Assembly: GCF_000315625.1 (NCBI RefSeq)
Contig: NW_005434653.1
Location: 546,386 to 610,385 of the forward strand
Direction: 5' to 3'
DNA length: 64,000 nt
From: Guillardia theta CCMP2712
Lineage: Eukaryota > Cryptophyceae > Pyrenomonadales > Geminigeraceae
Shown: positions 11,401 through 23,493 of the stretch, piece by piece
How positions within the stretch are numbered: the stretch's first letter is position 1
Layout: each line of letters begins with the position of its first letter
Notes under the pieces: generated by a model
What the model saw: only the letters and a program-made list of their open reading frames with translations
Databases searched by the model: none
Told to the model about the DNA's origin: nothing
Program-made: the position numbers and the translations under genes

Positions 11401-12723
11401 TGACCAGCCACAAGTCGATCGCGGAGGGAGTCCTGCCCCTCAAGAAGCTCTTCAAGGACTGCTTCGAGCGGAACCAGGGGAAGGTGAAGGAGGGAGGAGG
11501 AGGCAGGGGGCAGGGGGCAGGAGGCAGGAAGAGCGGAGGGGGGGAGCAGGGAGGAGGATGGTCCGGGGTGAGTGACTGGCAAGCAGACCTCTCCTGACGA
11601 CATGGAGTTTGTCTTCATGACCCCGAGAGACATGGGTCAGGTACGAATTACCACTCCTCTCCTCCTCTCTCCTCCTCCTCTTCCCCTCTTATTCCTCCTC
11701 TTTTCCTCTTACTGCTCCTCCCTCCTTCTCTGTCCCTTCTCTTCCTCTTCCCCTTCTCCTCCTCCTCCTTCTCCTCATCCTTCCTAACTTGCAAACCATA
11801 GGATACGGACGCAGACAAGCAGGTGCTGGTGGACGAGGAGAACTTCAAGTATCCCTACATCTGGTATAAGATGGTCCATCCCAACTTCGGCTTCAACCGC
11901 GAGAAGAATTCGCAAGCAAAACTCCAGCTGTCCATCCAGGTAGCTGCTGCTGCTGCTTCTGCTGCTCCAGTTGCTCGACTCCCGTCTCATCCTCCTTCTT
12001 CTTCTCCTCCTCCTCCCCTCCCACCTCCTCCTCTTCTATCTTTGTTGTATTCATCCTCTCCCCAAACTTGTCTACCGTATCAGTGATCCTCTGCCTCCCA
12101 GGTGATGCCACGTGCCAAGGCGCGCGCAAACCCAGCAGGACGCGCAAGGAATGGTCCCTCCAAGCTCGCAGAGCCGGGTCGTCCTCCTCAGGTGATGCCG
12201 CAAGTCGCTTCCTCCTGCCTTGACCAGAGGAGCAGCCGGCTAACCCGATCCTCGAGTCGGAGAAGTGCAAGGCATACATCGTGTATAGGTTCCTTCTCTT
12301 GGAGGCCTTAGGGCTCGTGGTGACTCTGGCGCAGCATCAAGGAATTCTTCGGTCGCTGCAAGGGAACCTGCATGGTCTACACCCCTTCTCAGCTCCTCCT
12401 CCCTCTCTGCGCTTGCTCCCTTCTCCTCCTCGACTCCCTCCTGCTCCTCCTCCTCGCCGTCGTCTGACTCCCGTTGCTCCTTCCCTCTCCTCCTCCTCGT
12501 CTGACTCCCGTTGCTCCTTCCCTTTCGTCCTCCTCCCATGGCTCCCGTTGCTCGTGACTCCCTGTTTCCCTCACTCTCTTGCAGTGTCTCTGCTGCTGCC
12601 TTATTTGTGGCCTCATCCTCGCCGCCATCGCCGGCATCCAGGTCATGCGCCTACTGAGGCAGTTGACTCAGCTGACTGCTCCTGCAGATGGCCTTCCCTG
12701 GTCTTCTCCCCATCCCTGGCTGA
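5439..12723 (+). CDS. Ferlin-family multi-C2 membrane protein
   Basis: I assemble twelve exons: 5439-7733, 7875-7976, 8200-8280, 8346-10873, 10976-11483, 11587-11640, 11802-11939, 12102-12191, 12236-12288, 12335-12374, 12585-12641 and 12688-12723. All phases fit and give about 1,993 residues, a normal ferlin length. Ferlins are tail-anchored C2 proteins acting in calcium-dependent membrane fusion and repair. Evidence includes C2 strands such as DPFIKIVIP, the ferlin signatures TTTIDLEDRW and LRVIIWNTLD, the KARANPAGRA...LAEPGRP motif before the end, and a final hydrophobic anchor (CLICGLILAAIAGI). Between C2 units sit a Lys/Glu-rich coiled-coil stretch (about 9100-9600) and an acidic Gly/Ala-containing stretch (about 9700-10150). 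The donor at 10874 is GC rather than GT. No DysF domain is seen. The gene converges on TERT with 121 bases between stops. Confidence 0.9.
7983..8158 (+). repeat. CCCT/CCCTC-rich tract in ferlin intron
   Basis: Nearly uninterrupted pyrimidine sequence built of CCCT and CTCC units fills most of the third ferlin intron, upstream of the acceptor at 8197-8199. The ORF that reads through it encodes only Pro/Ser/Leu repeats and is not coding. Confidence 0.85.
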
Positions 12724-12844
12724 ACGCTGGAGCTGGAACGGGAGCATGTAAACTACCTGAGACGGTGCCTTCGGGGAGGCAGCTTGTTGTACTTTGTGAT
12801 GTAGATGTATGAAAGCCTCGCTCGCATGTCTGTCCTCCCTTCTC

Positions 12845-15800
12845 TTACACCCACATACGATGAAAGTCCTCAGTGTTAGCGTCCTTGGCAATCCTCTCCA
12901 GCCACCGTAGCTGCGTCGGGTCCTTGACAAGCGTCAACGAGGAGGATGAGGAGGAGGAGGAGGAGGAGGAGAGGTTGAAAGGCGATTGCTCCTTACCTCG
13001 AAGCTCGACTGCACCAGCTGATCGAACTTGCGCCGCACATCCTGGACAAGCTCGGGACTGACCTGGAGGAGAGTTGACAAGGAGAGAGGAATAGAGGCAA
13101 AACCTTGCAGCGCTTGAAGGAAGCAAGGTATGCGCGGTAGCCCAGCCAGAAGATCTCTTTGCGCGAGAGGTCGATCGTCATACCTGGCAGCTTGAACNNN
13201 NNNNNNNNNNNNNNNNNNNNNNNNNNNNNNNNNNNNNNNNNNNNNNNNNNNNNNNNNNNNNNNNNNNNNNNNNNNNNNNNNNNNNNNNNNNNNNNNNGGA
13301 GGAGGAGGAGGGTAAAGTAAAGACCTGCGTCTCTGATGACAGGGCTGGATGGAAGCGACATGATATGAGAGAAAGCTGCTGAGATCACAGCCTGGGGAAA
13401 GATCAAGGGAGAAAGATCAGAGAGACAGGAGACCTCGACTGTGCTGGCGAGGAACGAGACGTTCTGGACGTGAATAGCAGCAAGCGCGTCCGAGTACGCT
13501 TTCTGCTTCATGGCTGCGAAGAGGAAGCCCTGCTCGTGAGTGAGTCAGATGTTGACAGGTCTGTGAGCTCGTCTGCCCCGCCTGAAATATGTTATATCGC
13601 ACGCGCCGACAGGAGTTGATGGTCCGGTCCAGCAGGATGGGCAGGAGCTGAGAAGGCGCTTACGGGAGAGGAGGAGCAATGGGAAGGATTCGACAGACTT
13701 TGCTCTTGACTGAACCTATCGTCTTCTCCCTCATCTTCAACCTGCACTCAACATCAATACCCCACAGCACTCAGTCTCTCAAGTCTTACCCAGGCCTTCC
13801 TTCAAACGCGACCGTCGTGGCGTCTCGAAGATGTTGGTCCCTGTACCGGCTGTAGTCTAGCCTCACCTACAGCACATCATTCGTCAGGAAGCAGACTCCT
13901 CCTCCTCCTCTTTCCCCCTCCCCTTCCCCCTCTCCCTTCTCCCCCTCCTCCCCCTCCTCTTCCTCTCAGTACGTTCATGCTCCTGGTGTCCAGCACGAGC
14001 CCACACCAATGAAGTTCTGCTCCCTCCAGCCTCTTTATCGCTACTTCTTTCTCTCCTCGCACCGACACTCGCACGTCATAATTCACTTTGGACTTGTCAA
14101 GGTTCAACTCCACTCCATAGTCTGCCCGTCAGAGTCACTTGATACGTCCGGGCGAGCAAGTCTGCCGACCTGCATGCCCACACGCCATGGCGCGCAAGAA
14201 CGCGCGAGCATGCTGCACGACGTCAGTCCCCGGAGGTCGAGCAAGACAACACCCGAACCTGAACCTCGGACGAGATGTAGAGAAAGTCATCAACAACTCT
14301 CATCATGAGTGCTACGTCTGCCTTTCCGCCCTTCCCGCCCTGGCTGCTGTCATGCAGCTTCTTCGAGCTCAACTCGTTCCTCTTCAGATCCCCTTGCAAG
14401 AACCTGCGATGCATCGACGGGATCCTGACCAACCGGTTGTTCTCCAGATGTCCATAGATGCAGCAGCAGAGCAACGAAGACAAGACAGACCCCTGACACA
14501 AGTCACAGCAAGACAAATCCTCCCTACCTTCTCCTTGCTCCTTCCTCTCACCTGCGGGATCCCCTGGGTCTGCATGAGGTATGAGGGCCCAAGCTTCACT
14601 ATGTTCTCCTTCACGTGATCTATCGCAATCCTTCAGCCATGTCGGCCACCAATCATAGTCACAAACCTCGCAACGCTGAGAGAACTTCGTCCCGGGAGCA
14701 GTAGTGGTACTCGACCAGGTCTGTGAAGATACAGTTCCTGAACGCCAGCGGTGACCGTGGAGTGCGACTGGTTGTCATGGAACCTTTTGAATTCGGAGAA
14801 TTCACGAGCATCGGAGACGAACTAGGAAGCGCCTCAGCAGCTGGCGACGTGGGAGGCCAGACTTGAAGAGTTCACCTGCGAGTATCGGGTGGATGGAACT
14901 GCCTGTGTTGAGAACTTGGGGCGGTTGCCTTGTGCATGTCAGAGGAGGGAGACGACAGAGTTTCCAAGGATACCACACGGAGTTTGAATGTACCGTCGCA
15001 ACATGTACTCATCTTGCATGTTGTTAGGACAAGAAATCCAAAAAGCAGAACTTTCGATGATACCTTCCGAGAAGAGAGAGCAGGCGACTTCCAGAAGCTT
15101 GTCATGCTTGATGGAATCGAACGACTGCAAAGTAAAGTCAACACGAGTAATCTTCAACGTTGCACTTTGCACTTGCCTTGACGACATCCAGAGAGGAGAA
15201 AAACATCGAGGGTTTCCCGTTCTCTTTCCACAACTTGACAGCCAGCACTTGTCACCGCAAGGAACTAGAGCACTGAACATACCCGGACCAGCGTCAGGTA
15301 TCGTGTGAATATGTCGTTCTGGCCCAGCACAGACGATCTGACAGACATGTTCGTCACTTTCTCTCACTCTCATTCCACGTCATACCCCAAGATCTGCGGA
15401 TTCAGCTGCTTCTCAGCTGAGAGCACCGAGAAGGGGCGAGACAAGGCAGAGTTGCTGCTCGGCTTTTGAATCTTCTTCCCAGAATTTGAAGTCACCTGGG
15501 ACGTTTGCTCAATCGTCCTGAAAAGCAAGACAACCTCCTACCGTCAACGGATATCGTCGCCCCATGTTCACTATCGGTCGAACTCCCTTGCGCCCTCCCC
15601 GCGGCAGCAGCCGCAACCTGGCGGGCCCGACGCTCCGTTTGGCCAGAATTTTCTTGAGTTGAGCATGTCAGCTGCACACGAAGACGGACAGAGGAGGACC
15701 TTTGCTTCTGTACGTGTGATCAGTCGATAGATGTGTCTGGTCAGACTAGGAAAGTATTCCTGCGGATAACATGTCACACACCAAGACAACTGATGATTGT

Positions 15801-18543
15801 TGGTGAAGATGTCAGGGACCTTCTTGATAGCAAACCAGTCGGGTTTGCGGAAGAAAGCTAACCGGTTGCGAGTAGCTTCAGTCTCGGTGACGTAAAAGTT
15901 TGACCGTATCAAGGGTATAACAATCTCTGAGAAGAGAAAACCAACGACTTTTGCTGCCCTTGTCGTCTATCTCGCAACATCACACAACCGATGATATCGC
16001 ATTCTGCCGTCAAATCAAACCTTGACAATCAGTTCTTGTGAAGAAACATGACGATCCTTGGCGTTGCTCTGTCCGATCATACATCAGCAGCCAGTCGTTT
16101 CCACAGTTGGAGTACCGAGGCTGACTTGTCTTGTGAGCTCCGCCCGTCGAACAGCCATGCGCACTTAGTGATCTCCCATCTTAAGTCAGCGACTTGCTCG
16201 CCCGGCCGTCTCTCACCTTGAAGTTGTACATGGCATGTCGGACAAGAAACCTCTCGTACCTCCGTAGCTTCAAGAACAGCTTCACGCTGCTCACCTCAAG
16301 TCAGACGCTCTCACTGCCACCCTCGTCGACACCTGCGGAAGAAAGCTCTCTCGTTCTCCTCGCAGCCCCACAGCTCCCGGGGGATCTGTCAGCGAATCAA
16401 CCAACGTGGCTGGATCACATCAAAATCACCAGACGGCGGAGAACCGATCTGAGGAAGGCAGCGACAGAACTGACGCTGACTGATGGAGCAGAGGTCAGCC
16501 AGCCGCAGCCTACAAGTCTTCATTCACCTCGCAGCTCAAGACTTGATCGATCGAACGCTTGGTCTCTTGTACCCGTATCTCCACTTCTTCCCTTCAAGTC
16601 GCCCCCCGCAAGAGGCTCGATCACCTGCCCCCTCCTCCTCTTCCGGCAAGAGAACAGCTGCGGTGCCTCAGACGGCCTCCGCACAGCTGGAGGGTGACTG
16701 GGCCCAGACGCCTTGTGTGCTGACTTGTCCTCTGCCCCTGTCTTGTGAACGGGGCTCTGCTTTGAATGCGCTAGAGGGCAATGCCGCTGCAGCAGCAGCC
16801 CGTACGGGAGCTTGCTATGCTTACACAACAACTTCTTGAGGATCCGGCAGAGGGGCTGGAGCTGAGGCTTCACTCTCGAGTGCCTGAGGGCAACAGCATC
16901 AGTACTCAGCTGGCAAAGTTGCAGGCAGGGGCCAGCACTTCTTGAGCAGGGGCTGCGCCTTATCAGGTGGGGCGATGCAGCTCAGTCGATACTTGGGGGA
17001 GTACAGCACAGTGTTCATCAGCCAAGCAGCTGCTCGCCCTCCTTTGCCGATAGAATTGAAGACGTGCTGACCGGGAAATCCTGTTGGAGGGCACGGACCA
17101 CCGTCAAAATCCTCCCTGCCTCACAGGCAAACGAGAACCTGCCCTCTTGGGGAAGGAAGCGCTGTACAAGATCAAGGTCTTGGGGACTTCCAGGGACAGC
17201 ACAGACTTCAGCTCTCTCGACTGAGACGCGATCGTCTTAGCGCCGCTCGTCTTGATGCCGTCGGATGATTCTTCCGCCATCTCCTGCGGCATCATCGAGT
17301 CAACGGAGTGTAAGGCGCTGCGAAATATGCAACCTGGGGCCTTTTCCCTTCCAGTGCCAGAGCTAACAAGTTTGAACAGGTCAGAAAGATCACGTTCCTA
17401 TCAAGATGAAGAGAGAATTCATACTTGAAAGGCGGAGTTTGAAACGCCTCCTGTTTCTTGACCTTGTTGCAAGAAGGTGAGGATGGGAGGTTTGTTTCAA
17501 CACGAGTTACAGCTTTAAAGATTTCCTTGGAGTTTTCTTCGACTTCGATGCAGTTACGTTGTGAGGGGCATCCAATGCTGAAACATACACTGTCATGTAC
17601 ATTCTCATAAATGAAAAGATACGCCCACATTTCTGAACATTCTTGTTCGTGTTCAGCACGCTGGCTATCACCGGACCTGCACAACCATCAGCTGTTGCCA
17701 TCGTGCAGCGCAGCATTCACCTGTCACTTGAAGAAAGCAAGAATTCTTCAGGAGGATCAGCGTGATCTACATCCCATCCCATGTCAGCAGCCTGAACCCT
17801 CATCGCCGCTGGCTGGAACACCACACCGTATCCATTAGCAGGTGCAGTAGAAGCGCGTCTCCAATGCAACGATGCAGCTCTGCCCAGATCCTTTTGAGAG
17901 GGGTCAGAGGTTAACTAAGTCATGGTCATCTGGCTAACGTCGTCTTGAAGATGTTCACTATCGTGTTGGGGTACGTGCTCTCAATGCCATGCATCGATCT
18001 TGTGCCTGCCCCCGTCCTGGGGTTCAGGAGCCTGTATCCCAGCGCCAAGACATTCTGATTCTTGAAGTCCTTCGTCGACTGGAGGACGATGGAGGTCACA
18101 GCCATGAAAGCATCAGGCAAGGAAGATAAATGCCCTCTCAGCGGGAGGAAGGGCAAGGAGATGAAACTACCTGCCGTACAAGAGTCGCAACTGCCCTGTC
18201 CACCACCTCGTGGGTGAGGAAAGAAGGGCTCTCGGGCAGTGGTCTCTGCCTTCCTGCTGTTCTGCCTGCATCGCTCTCTTCCTGGTGACTGAAGTAGCAA
18301 ACCAACCTACATGCTCCCTCGTAAGAACACTGGCTTCATTCGCTCGCTCCCTAGAGTTACTCACGTGGTCCTGAGGAGATCGTCGAGCTCCTTGCTGCGC
18401 GAGGACAGCCTGCTCCGAAGTGTCTTGTGGGCAGAGGAAGGGACAGTGTAGTAGAGGAACTCGAGGAGGCTGCTGACTCGCCTCCTCGTCCTCTCCCTCA
18501 GCTCCCCGCGCATGGCGCTCGACGCCCCCAGCGCGCGGGGCAT
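12845..18543 (-). CDS. TERT: Telomerase reverse transcriptase (catalytic subunit)
   Basis: This is a many-exon minus-strand gene; I place motifs but not every boundary. The N-terminal TEN-like motif QNVLALGYRLL...YPNTIVNIF lies at about 17945-18060. Motif T/1, FYVTETEATRNRLAFFRKPDW, lies at about 15832-15897 and motif 2 RPIVNM at 15561-15580. Motif A, ITRVDFTLQSFDSI, lies near 15100-15150 and carries the first catalytic Asp. Motif B-prime is QGIPQ|GSVLS, split by an intron (14552-14566 and about 14478-14492). Motif C, VVDDFLYIS, has its Asp pair at 14286-14291, and motif E WCGLVLDT is at 13985-14008. The C-terminal extension ends DFHRMWV. The start MPRALGASS is the last reasonable Met before non-coding DNA. 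The enzyme extends chromosome ends from an RNA template. A 100-base gap at 13198 removes part of the C-terminal extension. Confidence 0.93.
13198..13297. other. Assembly gap (100 N) inside TERT
   Basis: One hundred consecutive N bases lie between the C-terminal-extension exons. The round size suggests a placeholder of unknown true length. Flanking sequence on the right is GGA-repeat rich, a likely reason for the break. Confidence 0.98.
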
Positions 18544-19296
18544 GTCGAGTCTCCGACAACTTTGCGGCTGTAGGGAAAAAGTGCTTAAATTAAGAGAAAA
18601 AGCTCTTAAATCAGGTAACTATACGGCTAAAATAGAGGAATCATACTAATTAAGTGACTATTTGGGTAAATTAAGGTATTTAAGGGTTAATCTGTATTGA
18701 TTTAAGTGACTTGGCAGCTAAAGTTGGGTGGAGGTGTGGGGTAGGGGTCATATGGCCCTGCACAATTGTAAGAAAAGGTCATGGGTGGGTGGTATTGGAA
18801 AATTTACTACCGGTACTTATTCTAAAAATTGTACTTTGAATCAGGTAGGGTGGTATGGATAGTTATCCTTTAGGGGTCCTACTCAACCTACTCATTGCAG
18901 GGGTGGGGTCATACAGGCCGACCGCAAATGGGATAGAAGGGGGGAGGGAGGGAGGGAGGGAGGGAGCAGAGGGAGTTTGGAGTAGGCGCATGTAGAAGGA
19001 GCATGTGAGAAACATGAAGACTAGACATGTAGAAGACATGTAGAAGATACATGTAGAGGGGATTATGGGATTTTGTTTTAGGATATCCGATAAATGGAGA
19101 GCCAGGAGTATAGAAATGGAAGAGCAGGAATGCAGGGGAACCACGGAGCAGGATTTTATTCTCAGTGTCTCGTCGTTTGATAATACTGTTTTCTCATGTT
19201 TCCTTCTCGCAGAGAAAGCTACGCACAAAGCAGCTTGATAGCAGGGAAACGACCTCATGTCGTTGTTCTGAGAACTGAGTCAAACATTCTCTGAGC
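18544..19296. promoter_or_regulatory. Divergent intergenic region, TERT / ESS2
   Basis: About 750 bases separate two divergent genes. The left part is AT-rich with repeated TTAAGTGACT-like words; then come several GGTGGGGT and GGGGTCAT boxes, a TACCGGTA-like palindrome at about 18811 and a GGGA microsatellite at about 18941-18966. Promoters for both genes are expected here by position. Similar GGTGGGG boxes and ACCGGTA occur near 23335-23410, also between divergent genes. Confidence 0.4.
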
Positions 19297-21350
19297 ATGT
19301 CCTGCCTTACCGCTCTGTCCGGAGCAACTGGTCCAACAGGGGGACAGAAGAATGGAGGGCCAGTTGACTCCAAATGTGACGTGAAGGTGGGGAAAGACGG
19401 GGAACTCCAGATTGTTCGGATCGACCAGAAGGACGACGGCGTTTTCAAGAAGCCTGTTCCTCCGGGACCAAGGACAGCGCTGAGGCAGAAGGCGCTGGAT
19501 GAAGACGTGTACACTTCCTCCCTGAAGGCCATCATCGAGCGCGACTACTTCCCTGAGCTCCCTTACCTCCGAGCTAAGCAGGAGCTGGACGATGCTATGC
19601 AAAGCAGAGATCCTGTGCGGATCAAGGAGGCGTACGCGAACCTGCGCAAGTGTGCGATGACTCCCTCCGGGAGGTACCTCTCGACCCCAAAGCGCGGGCT
19701 GGGCGCTAGCGCGTCGTCGACGCCTCTAGGAGGAACAGGGAGAGTGTCTGCTCCTGGGACGCCCGGCAATCGAGGACGATCGAGCACCCCGATGGGGTTC
19801 GATGGTGACGACCACAGCGTGTGCTTGACGAATGAAGACGATCTGGAGAGGGAGGAAGAGATCAATCGAGTGATCAAAGGGAGATCACTAGATGACTTCG
19901 TCAAGAAGTACACCAGCGAAGACAACAAGTCGGCGTCCGAACTTATGTTGAAGGACGCGGTGGCGATGGAGGACAGGCGAATGTGGATCCACGAGCAAGC
20001 GGCAGAGTACAACATGCGCCAGAAGCTTCTGATCGAGAGGGGCCCCCGCCAGGAGGACGGGACCTTGAACATGATCTTGGGAGCTCCCTACGACGAGAAG
20101 GACTCTTTGACATCCTACGTTCCCAGCACTCACTACATCCCCAAGACGGTATCGAGGTTCCTGCACGCTCTCCCTCCACTGACTGCTGGTGCAACAGAAG
20201 CTACCCATGGGCAAGAACAACATCTCATCGTCCGCCACTCGGATGGCGAGGGCAGGACCCCAGCAGGACAAGGTCCAGCTCTTGATAACAGCTGCCTGCC
20301 GTCAGCTGACTGTGGATGTTTCAGACCTCCTTACAGCCCACGTTCCGAGCATACGCGACACCTGGGGCTGAAAGGTGACACAGCACGACGTTGCGATTGA
20401 TTTGTGGTTGCTGAATAAGAGCTGTCAGTGTGGCCGCGTCGCCGAGGGTAGGAGGCTACAGTTTCCTGCTCACTCCCTCTCCGGCTCCAGGGGAGCAGGA
20501 CGACATTCCTTCCTTCACGTGGGGAAAGTGAGTCGAACTGAGTGCTCTGGTTGTTGCTAACTTAGGACAAACAGCATTGAAGGTACCCCGCTGATCCTCC
20601 CAGAGGACGATATGCCCGAGTATCAGCCGTTCAGGGTCCAAGAGAGATCCAAGAAAGAAGAGGTTCAATTACAAACCAAAACACCACCTGGTTTCCCATT
20701 GAACCGCCCGACACATCCAGGTTGCGGACTCGATCTTTAACAAGTACCTTGCCAAGAAAGCTCTCCGTGCCAAAGGTGGAATCGATGCCAAGGCCAGAAC
20801 ACCCTCTCGTGCTGCTGGTGCGCAGACTCCTCAGCTCTCTGAAGCAGGTTGGTAGCGATTTCAACCCCATGCCTCTCCAGCCTGTCCTCGTCTCCAGTTC
20901 CTCCCCAGTTGATCTCTCTTCTTTCACAGCAAGGAGACTAGCGTCAAAGTCCAGCGGATCTCGGATGGGCCTGCCGTTGGACATGTACGTCGACATGCTC
21001 CTTATAACACTCGCTGAGTGCGAGCAACAGGCAACTGCGATCGACGTACCGCGGAACGCCCACCTCTTCCCGTTTGCAGACTCCAAGGAACTCACACGGT
21101 AGATGTATCTGTCCTAGGAACTGCTCGTCTGACAGCTTTCTCCCGCAGCCTCTGCTAGTGGCTCTTCCACGCCAAGGTCTCTCCTGGCTCCGAGCCCTGC
21201 AAGGTCTGCAGCTCCCATTGGTCTATAGTAGCATCATGACTGACTGACGGAAGCAGATCGACTTCCCAGCTTGTCAAGGACACCGTCAACAAAGTCTGCA
21301 GCAAGGTTGAGAAGGGAACGAACCTAACAGACGGCTTACTGCAAATATAA
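19297..21350 (+). CDS. ESS2: Splicing factor ESS2 (DGCR14/ES2) family
   Basis: Several exons: the first runs 19297 to about 20147. It contains the family signature LDEDVYTSSLKAIIERDYFP and, further on, SLDDFVKKYTSEDNKS. Later exons carry the conserved TWGK|SIEGTPL junction (about 20515 and 20575), FNKYLAKKALRAK, RRLASKSSGSRMG, SSTPRSLLAPSPAR and a terminal LTDGLLQI before TAA at 21348-21350. ESS2 proteins are nuclear and associate with the spliceosome (established for the family). The Ser/Thr-Pro-rich middle (about 19690-19790) is typical of the family. The gene is divergent from TERT and convergent with the cysteine-rich gene. Boundaries of the middle exons around 20150-20500 are uncertain. 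Confidence 0.88.
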
Positions 21351-21534
21351 TGAGGGGAAGCTTCATCCCAGAAGGTGAAGAGAAGGGTTTCGCTTGCTTC
21401 AACTTGTACCATTACAATGAAATACTTTGTTCTTCGAAGGAGTGAGAATGGTGATCATGACAGCTGCATTCGTGAAAGCGACAGCGTTAATCTTTTACTG
21501 AGATACATTACATATGAACAAGGGTATGGAATCA

Positions 21535-23271
21535 TTACAAGGACGACGAGCATTTGCCCATGTGGCTGTTCGGATGCCATCCTGTCAGATCGCTCGGGCA
21601 CCTAGAGCAAGGCTGCGGGCCTGGATAGGACTTGTAACTTCCTGCAGGACATGCTAAACAGTGTGCATCTTGGACCATTAACGGACTTTCCACCAGCACA
21701 TCGCAGACATGATGCGTGTAAAGCTCAAAGTTGGCTAGTCCCCATGATTGTTCCACAGCAGGTAGAGTGAGCGATGTGCCGATCGAGACACTAGCGTTGG
21801 AGCTTGTATGGTTCACGACGAGCTCAAGTCTGTGCAAGTTCTGATCATACCGGGAGAACTGATCTCCACAGAAGGGCAGCGGCTCGCTCATAATCAATGG
21901 TTGGGAAAGGACCACTCTGCCATCGACGGAGATGATGACTCTGTCCTGGTTCCAGAAGTCAATCTGCAGGAAATCAACGACGAGGCGAAGTTGTGTATGT
22001 TTCGCTAGCCCCGTGAAAGTTTTTCGAAGCACGACGTCTCTTCCAAACTGTCCAAACCCCCCCAGCACGTAGAGGCCCTCCTTGCAGTACGACCTTGAGA
22101 TGGGACAGTTGGGGAAGCAGCTCCATCCATCTACGTGCACGTTGGCATTGTCTTCAAAGTATCGTATACCATCATACAAAGAGATCTTGGTCATCAAGAC
22201 ACCCCAAAATGACAAGTTCGATGAGTAAGGTGCCGACTGAATTCTCAATTCGAGCATGTCCCTTGAGTGAGACGCGTTGTAATTGACATGGAACATCACA
22301 GATGCTGTAGAGTTGTAGATTACCCTTGACTTGTAGTTCAGAACATCATCCCCGTCGCTGATGATTTGCAAAGAGCTGATATCAAACCCATCTCCGCTCA
22401 CTAACCACAAATCCACCTGTGCGTAAGAATGCTTCGCAAGGTTGCTGAAATTCTTCATCAGGCTGGAAGAAGCGTTTGAGCAACGAGCAACGATCACAAG
22501 ACCGTATGATGTGTTGAGACTTGCAGGAACTCCCCCATGGGCAGAGCATTGCCTCCATTCCACCTCAGCTTCAGGACTAGCGGGCTCGAGGATGAGGCTG
22601 TCACCGGGGCCGGAAAATTGAGAGCAGTTTTCGGAGAAGTCGATGCTGAAACCTGGTTGGCAGAGGCATCCAGTCTCAGGTGGCAAGAGGACTTGCGCAA
22701 GGCTGGAGTTACAAACACACTTGTGCGAGCCCAAGCCATCGGACACGACTTGAGCGTGGCTGGGGCAGTGAGTGCAAGAGCTGGATCCAGACTGTGAGAA
22801 GGAGTTTGAAGGACAATCCAAGCATGCAGATACAGATGGATACACCGAGTACTTGCCTGCTGGGCAAGCTATGCAGCTCACATTGTCGTTCGAAAACTTT
22901 CCGCTTGAACATGCCAGGACGCACACTCCTGCATCTGCTCCTGAGCAATTCTGAGACAAGTAGCCAACGCCGCATGATGTGCATGGCATGCACGTTCCTG
23001 CTGATGTTCCCTGGCAACCATCCCTGTACTGACCTTGAGGACACTCTGCGCAGGGAACCTCAATGCTCCCGCCCCCATCGCATTCATAACACGCTATTTT
23101 CAGATACGGATCGTTGCAACCGTATACCTGCGTGAACGCGTGGCACCAATCCTCTTGGGAAGTCAGCTCAGTGAAAGTCGCCGATCCCGTGCATGAGAAC
23201 ATGTCGAGTATCAGTAGCACCCCCAGCATCGCCCTGCCCATCTTCGCTCGGATGCCTCCTGACTTCGTCAT
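21535..23271 (-). CDS. Secreted cysteine-rich protein (TNFR/GCC2-GCC3-like repeats)
   Basis: A single exon of 578 residues. The listed frame opens at a TTG; the first ATG is at 23271 (MTKSGG), and MGRAMLGVLLILDMFSCTGSA just after it is a signal peptide. The N-terminal half has repeated CxxC modules such as CPAGKYSVYPSVSACLDCPS and CNSSLAQVLLPPETGC, typical of the ephrin-receptor/GCC2-GCC3 cysteine-rich fold. The middle and C-terminal parts have lectin- or jelly-roll-like beta composition and many N-x-S/T sites. The protein ends with another module, CLACPAGSYKSYPG...CSRCPS. No transmembrane helix follows, so it is probably extracellular. The absence of introns is unusual beside its neighbours. 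Function is unknown. Confidence 0.85.
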   Translation of the reverse strand: MTKSGGIRAKMGRAMLGVLLILDMFSCTGSATFTELTSQEDWCHAFTQVYGCNDPYLKIACYECDGGGSIEVPCAECPQGQYRDGCQGTSAGTCMPCTSCGVGYLSQNCSGADAGVCVLACSSGKFSNDNVSCIACPAGKYSVYPSVSACLDCPSNSFSQSGSSSCTHCPSHAQVVSDGLGSHKCVCNSSLAQVLLPPETGCLCQPGFSIDFSENCSQFSGPGDSLILEPASPEAEVEWRQCSAHGGVPASLNTSYGLVIVARCSNASSSLMKNFSNLAKHSYAQVDLWLVSGDGFDISSLQIISDGDDVLNYKSRVIYNSTASVMFHVNYNASHSRDMLELRIQSAPYSSNLSFWGVLMTKISLYDGIRYFEDNANVHVDGWSCFPNCPISRSYCKEGLYVLGGFGQFGRDVVLRKTFTGLAKHTQLRLVVDFLQIDFWNQDRVIISVDGRVVLSQPLIMSEPLPFCGDQFSRYDQNLHRLELVVNHTSSNASVSIGTSLTLPAVEQSWGLANFELYTHHVCDVLVESPLMVQDAHCLACPAGSYKSYPGPQPCSRCPSDLTGWHPNSHMGKCSSSL

Positions 23272-23493
23272 GGCGGCAGCGGCCTTTGACGTCAAAACGC
23301 CTCAGAAAAATCAAGTCCGCCTCAACACAGAGGTAAGTGGGTGGGGTACTGTTAGAGGGTGGGTCCAAGAAGGAATGATAAGGGGTAAAATTATTTGTCA
23401 GTACCGGTATAGATGAAAGGTGGGGTAGAGCTAGGGGAAAAGAGGGGTGATGCTTTTGCTTCTGCTATTTTCGGAAGTGGAAAGGAAAGTGCA

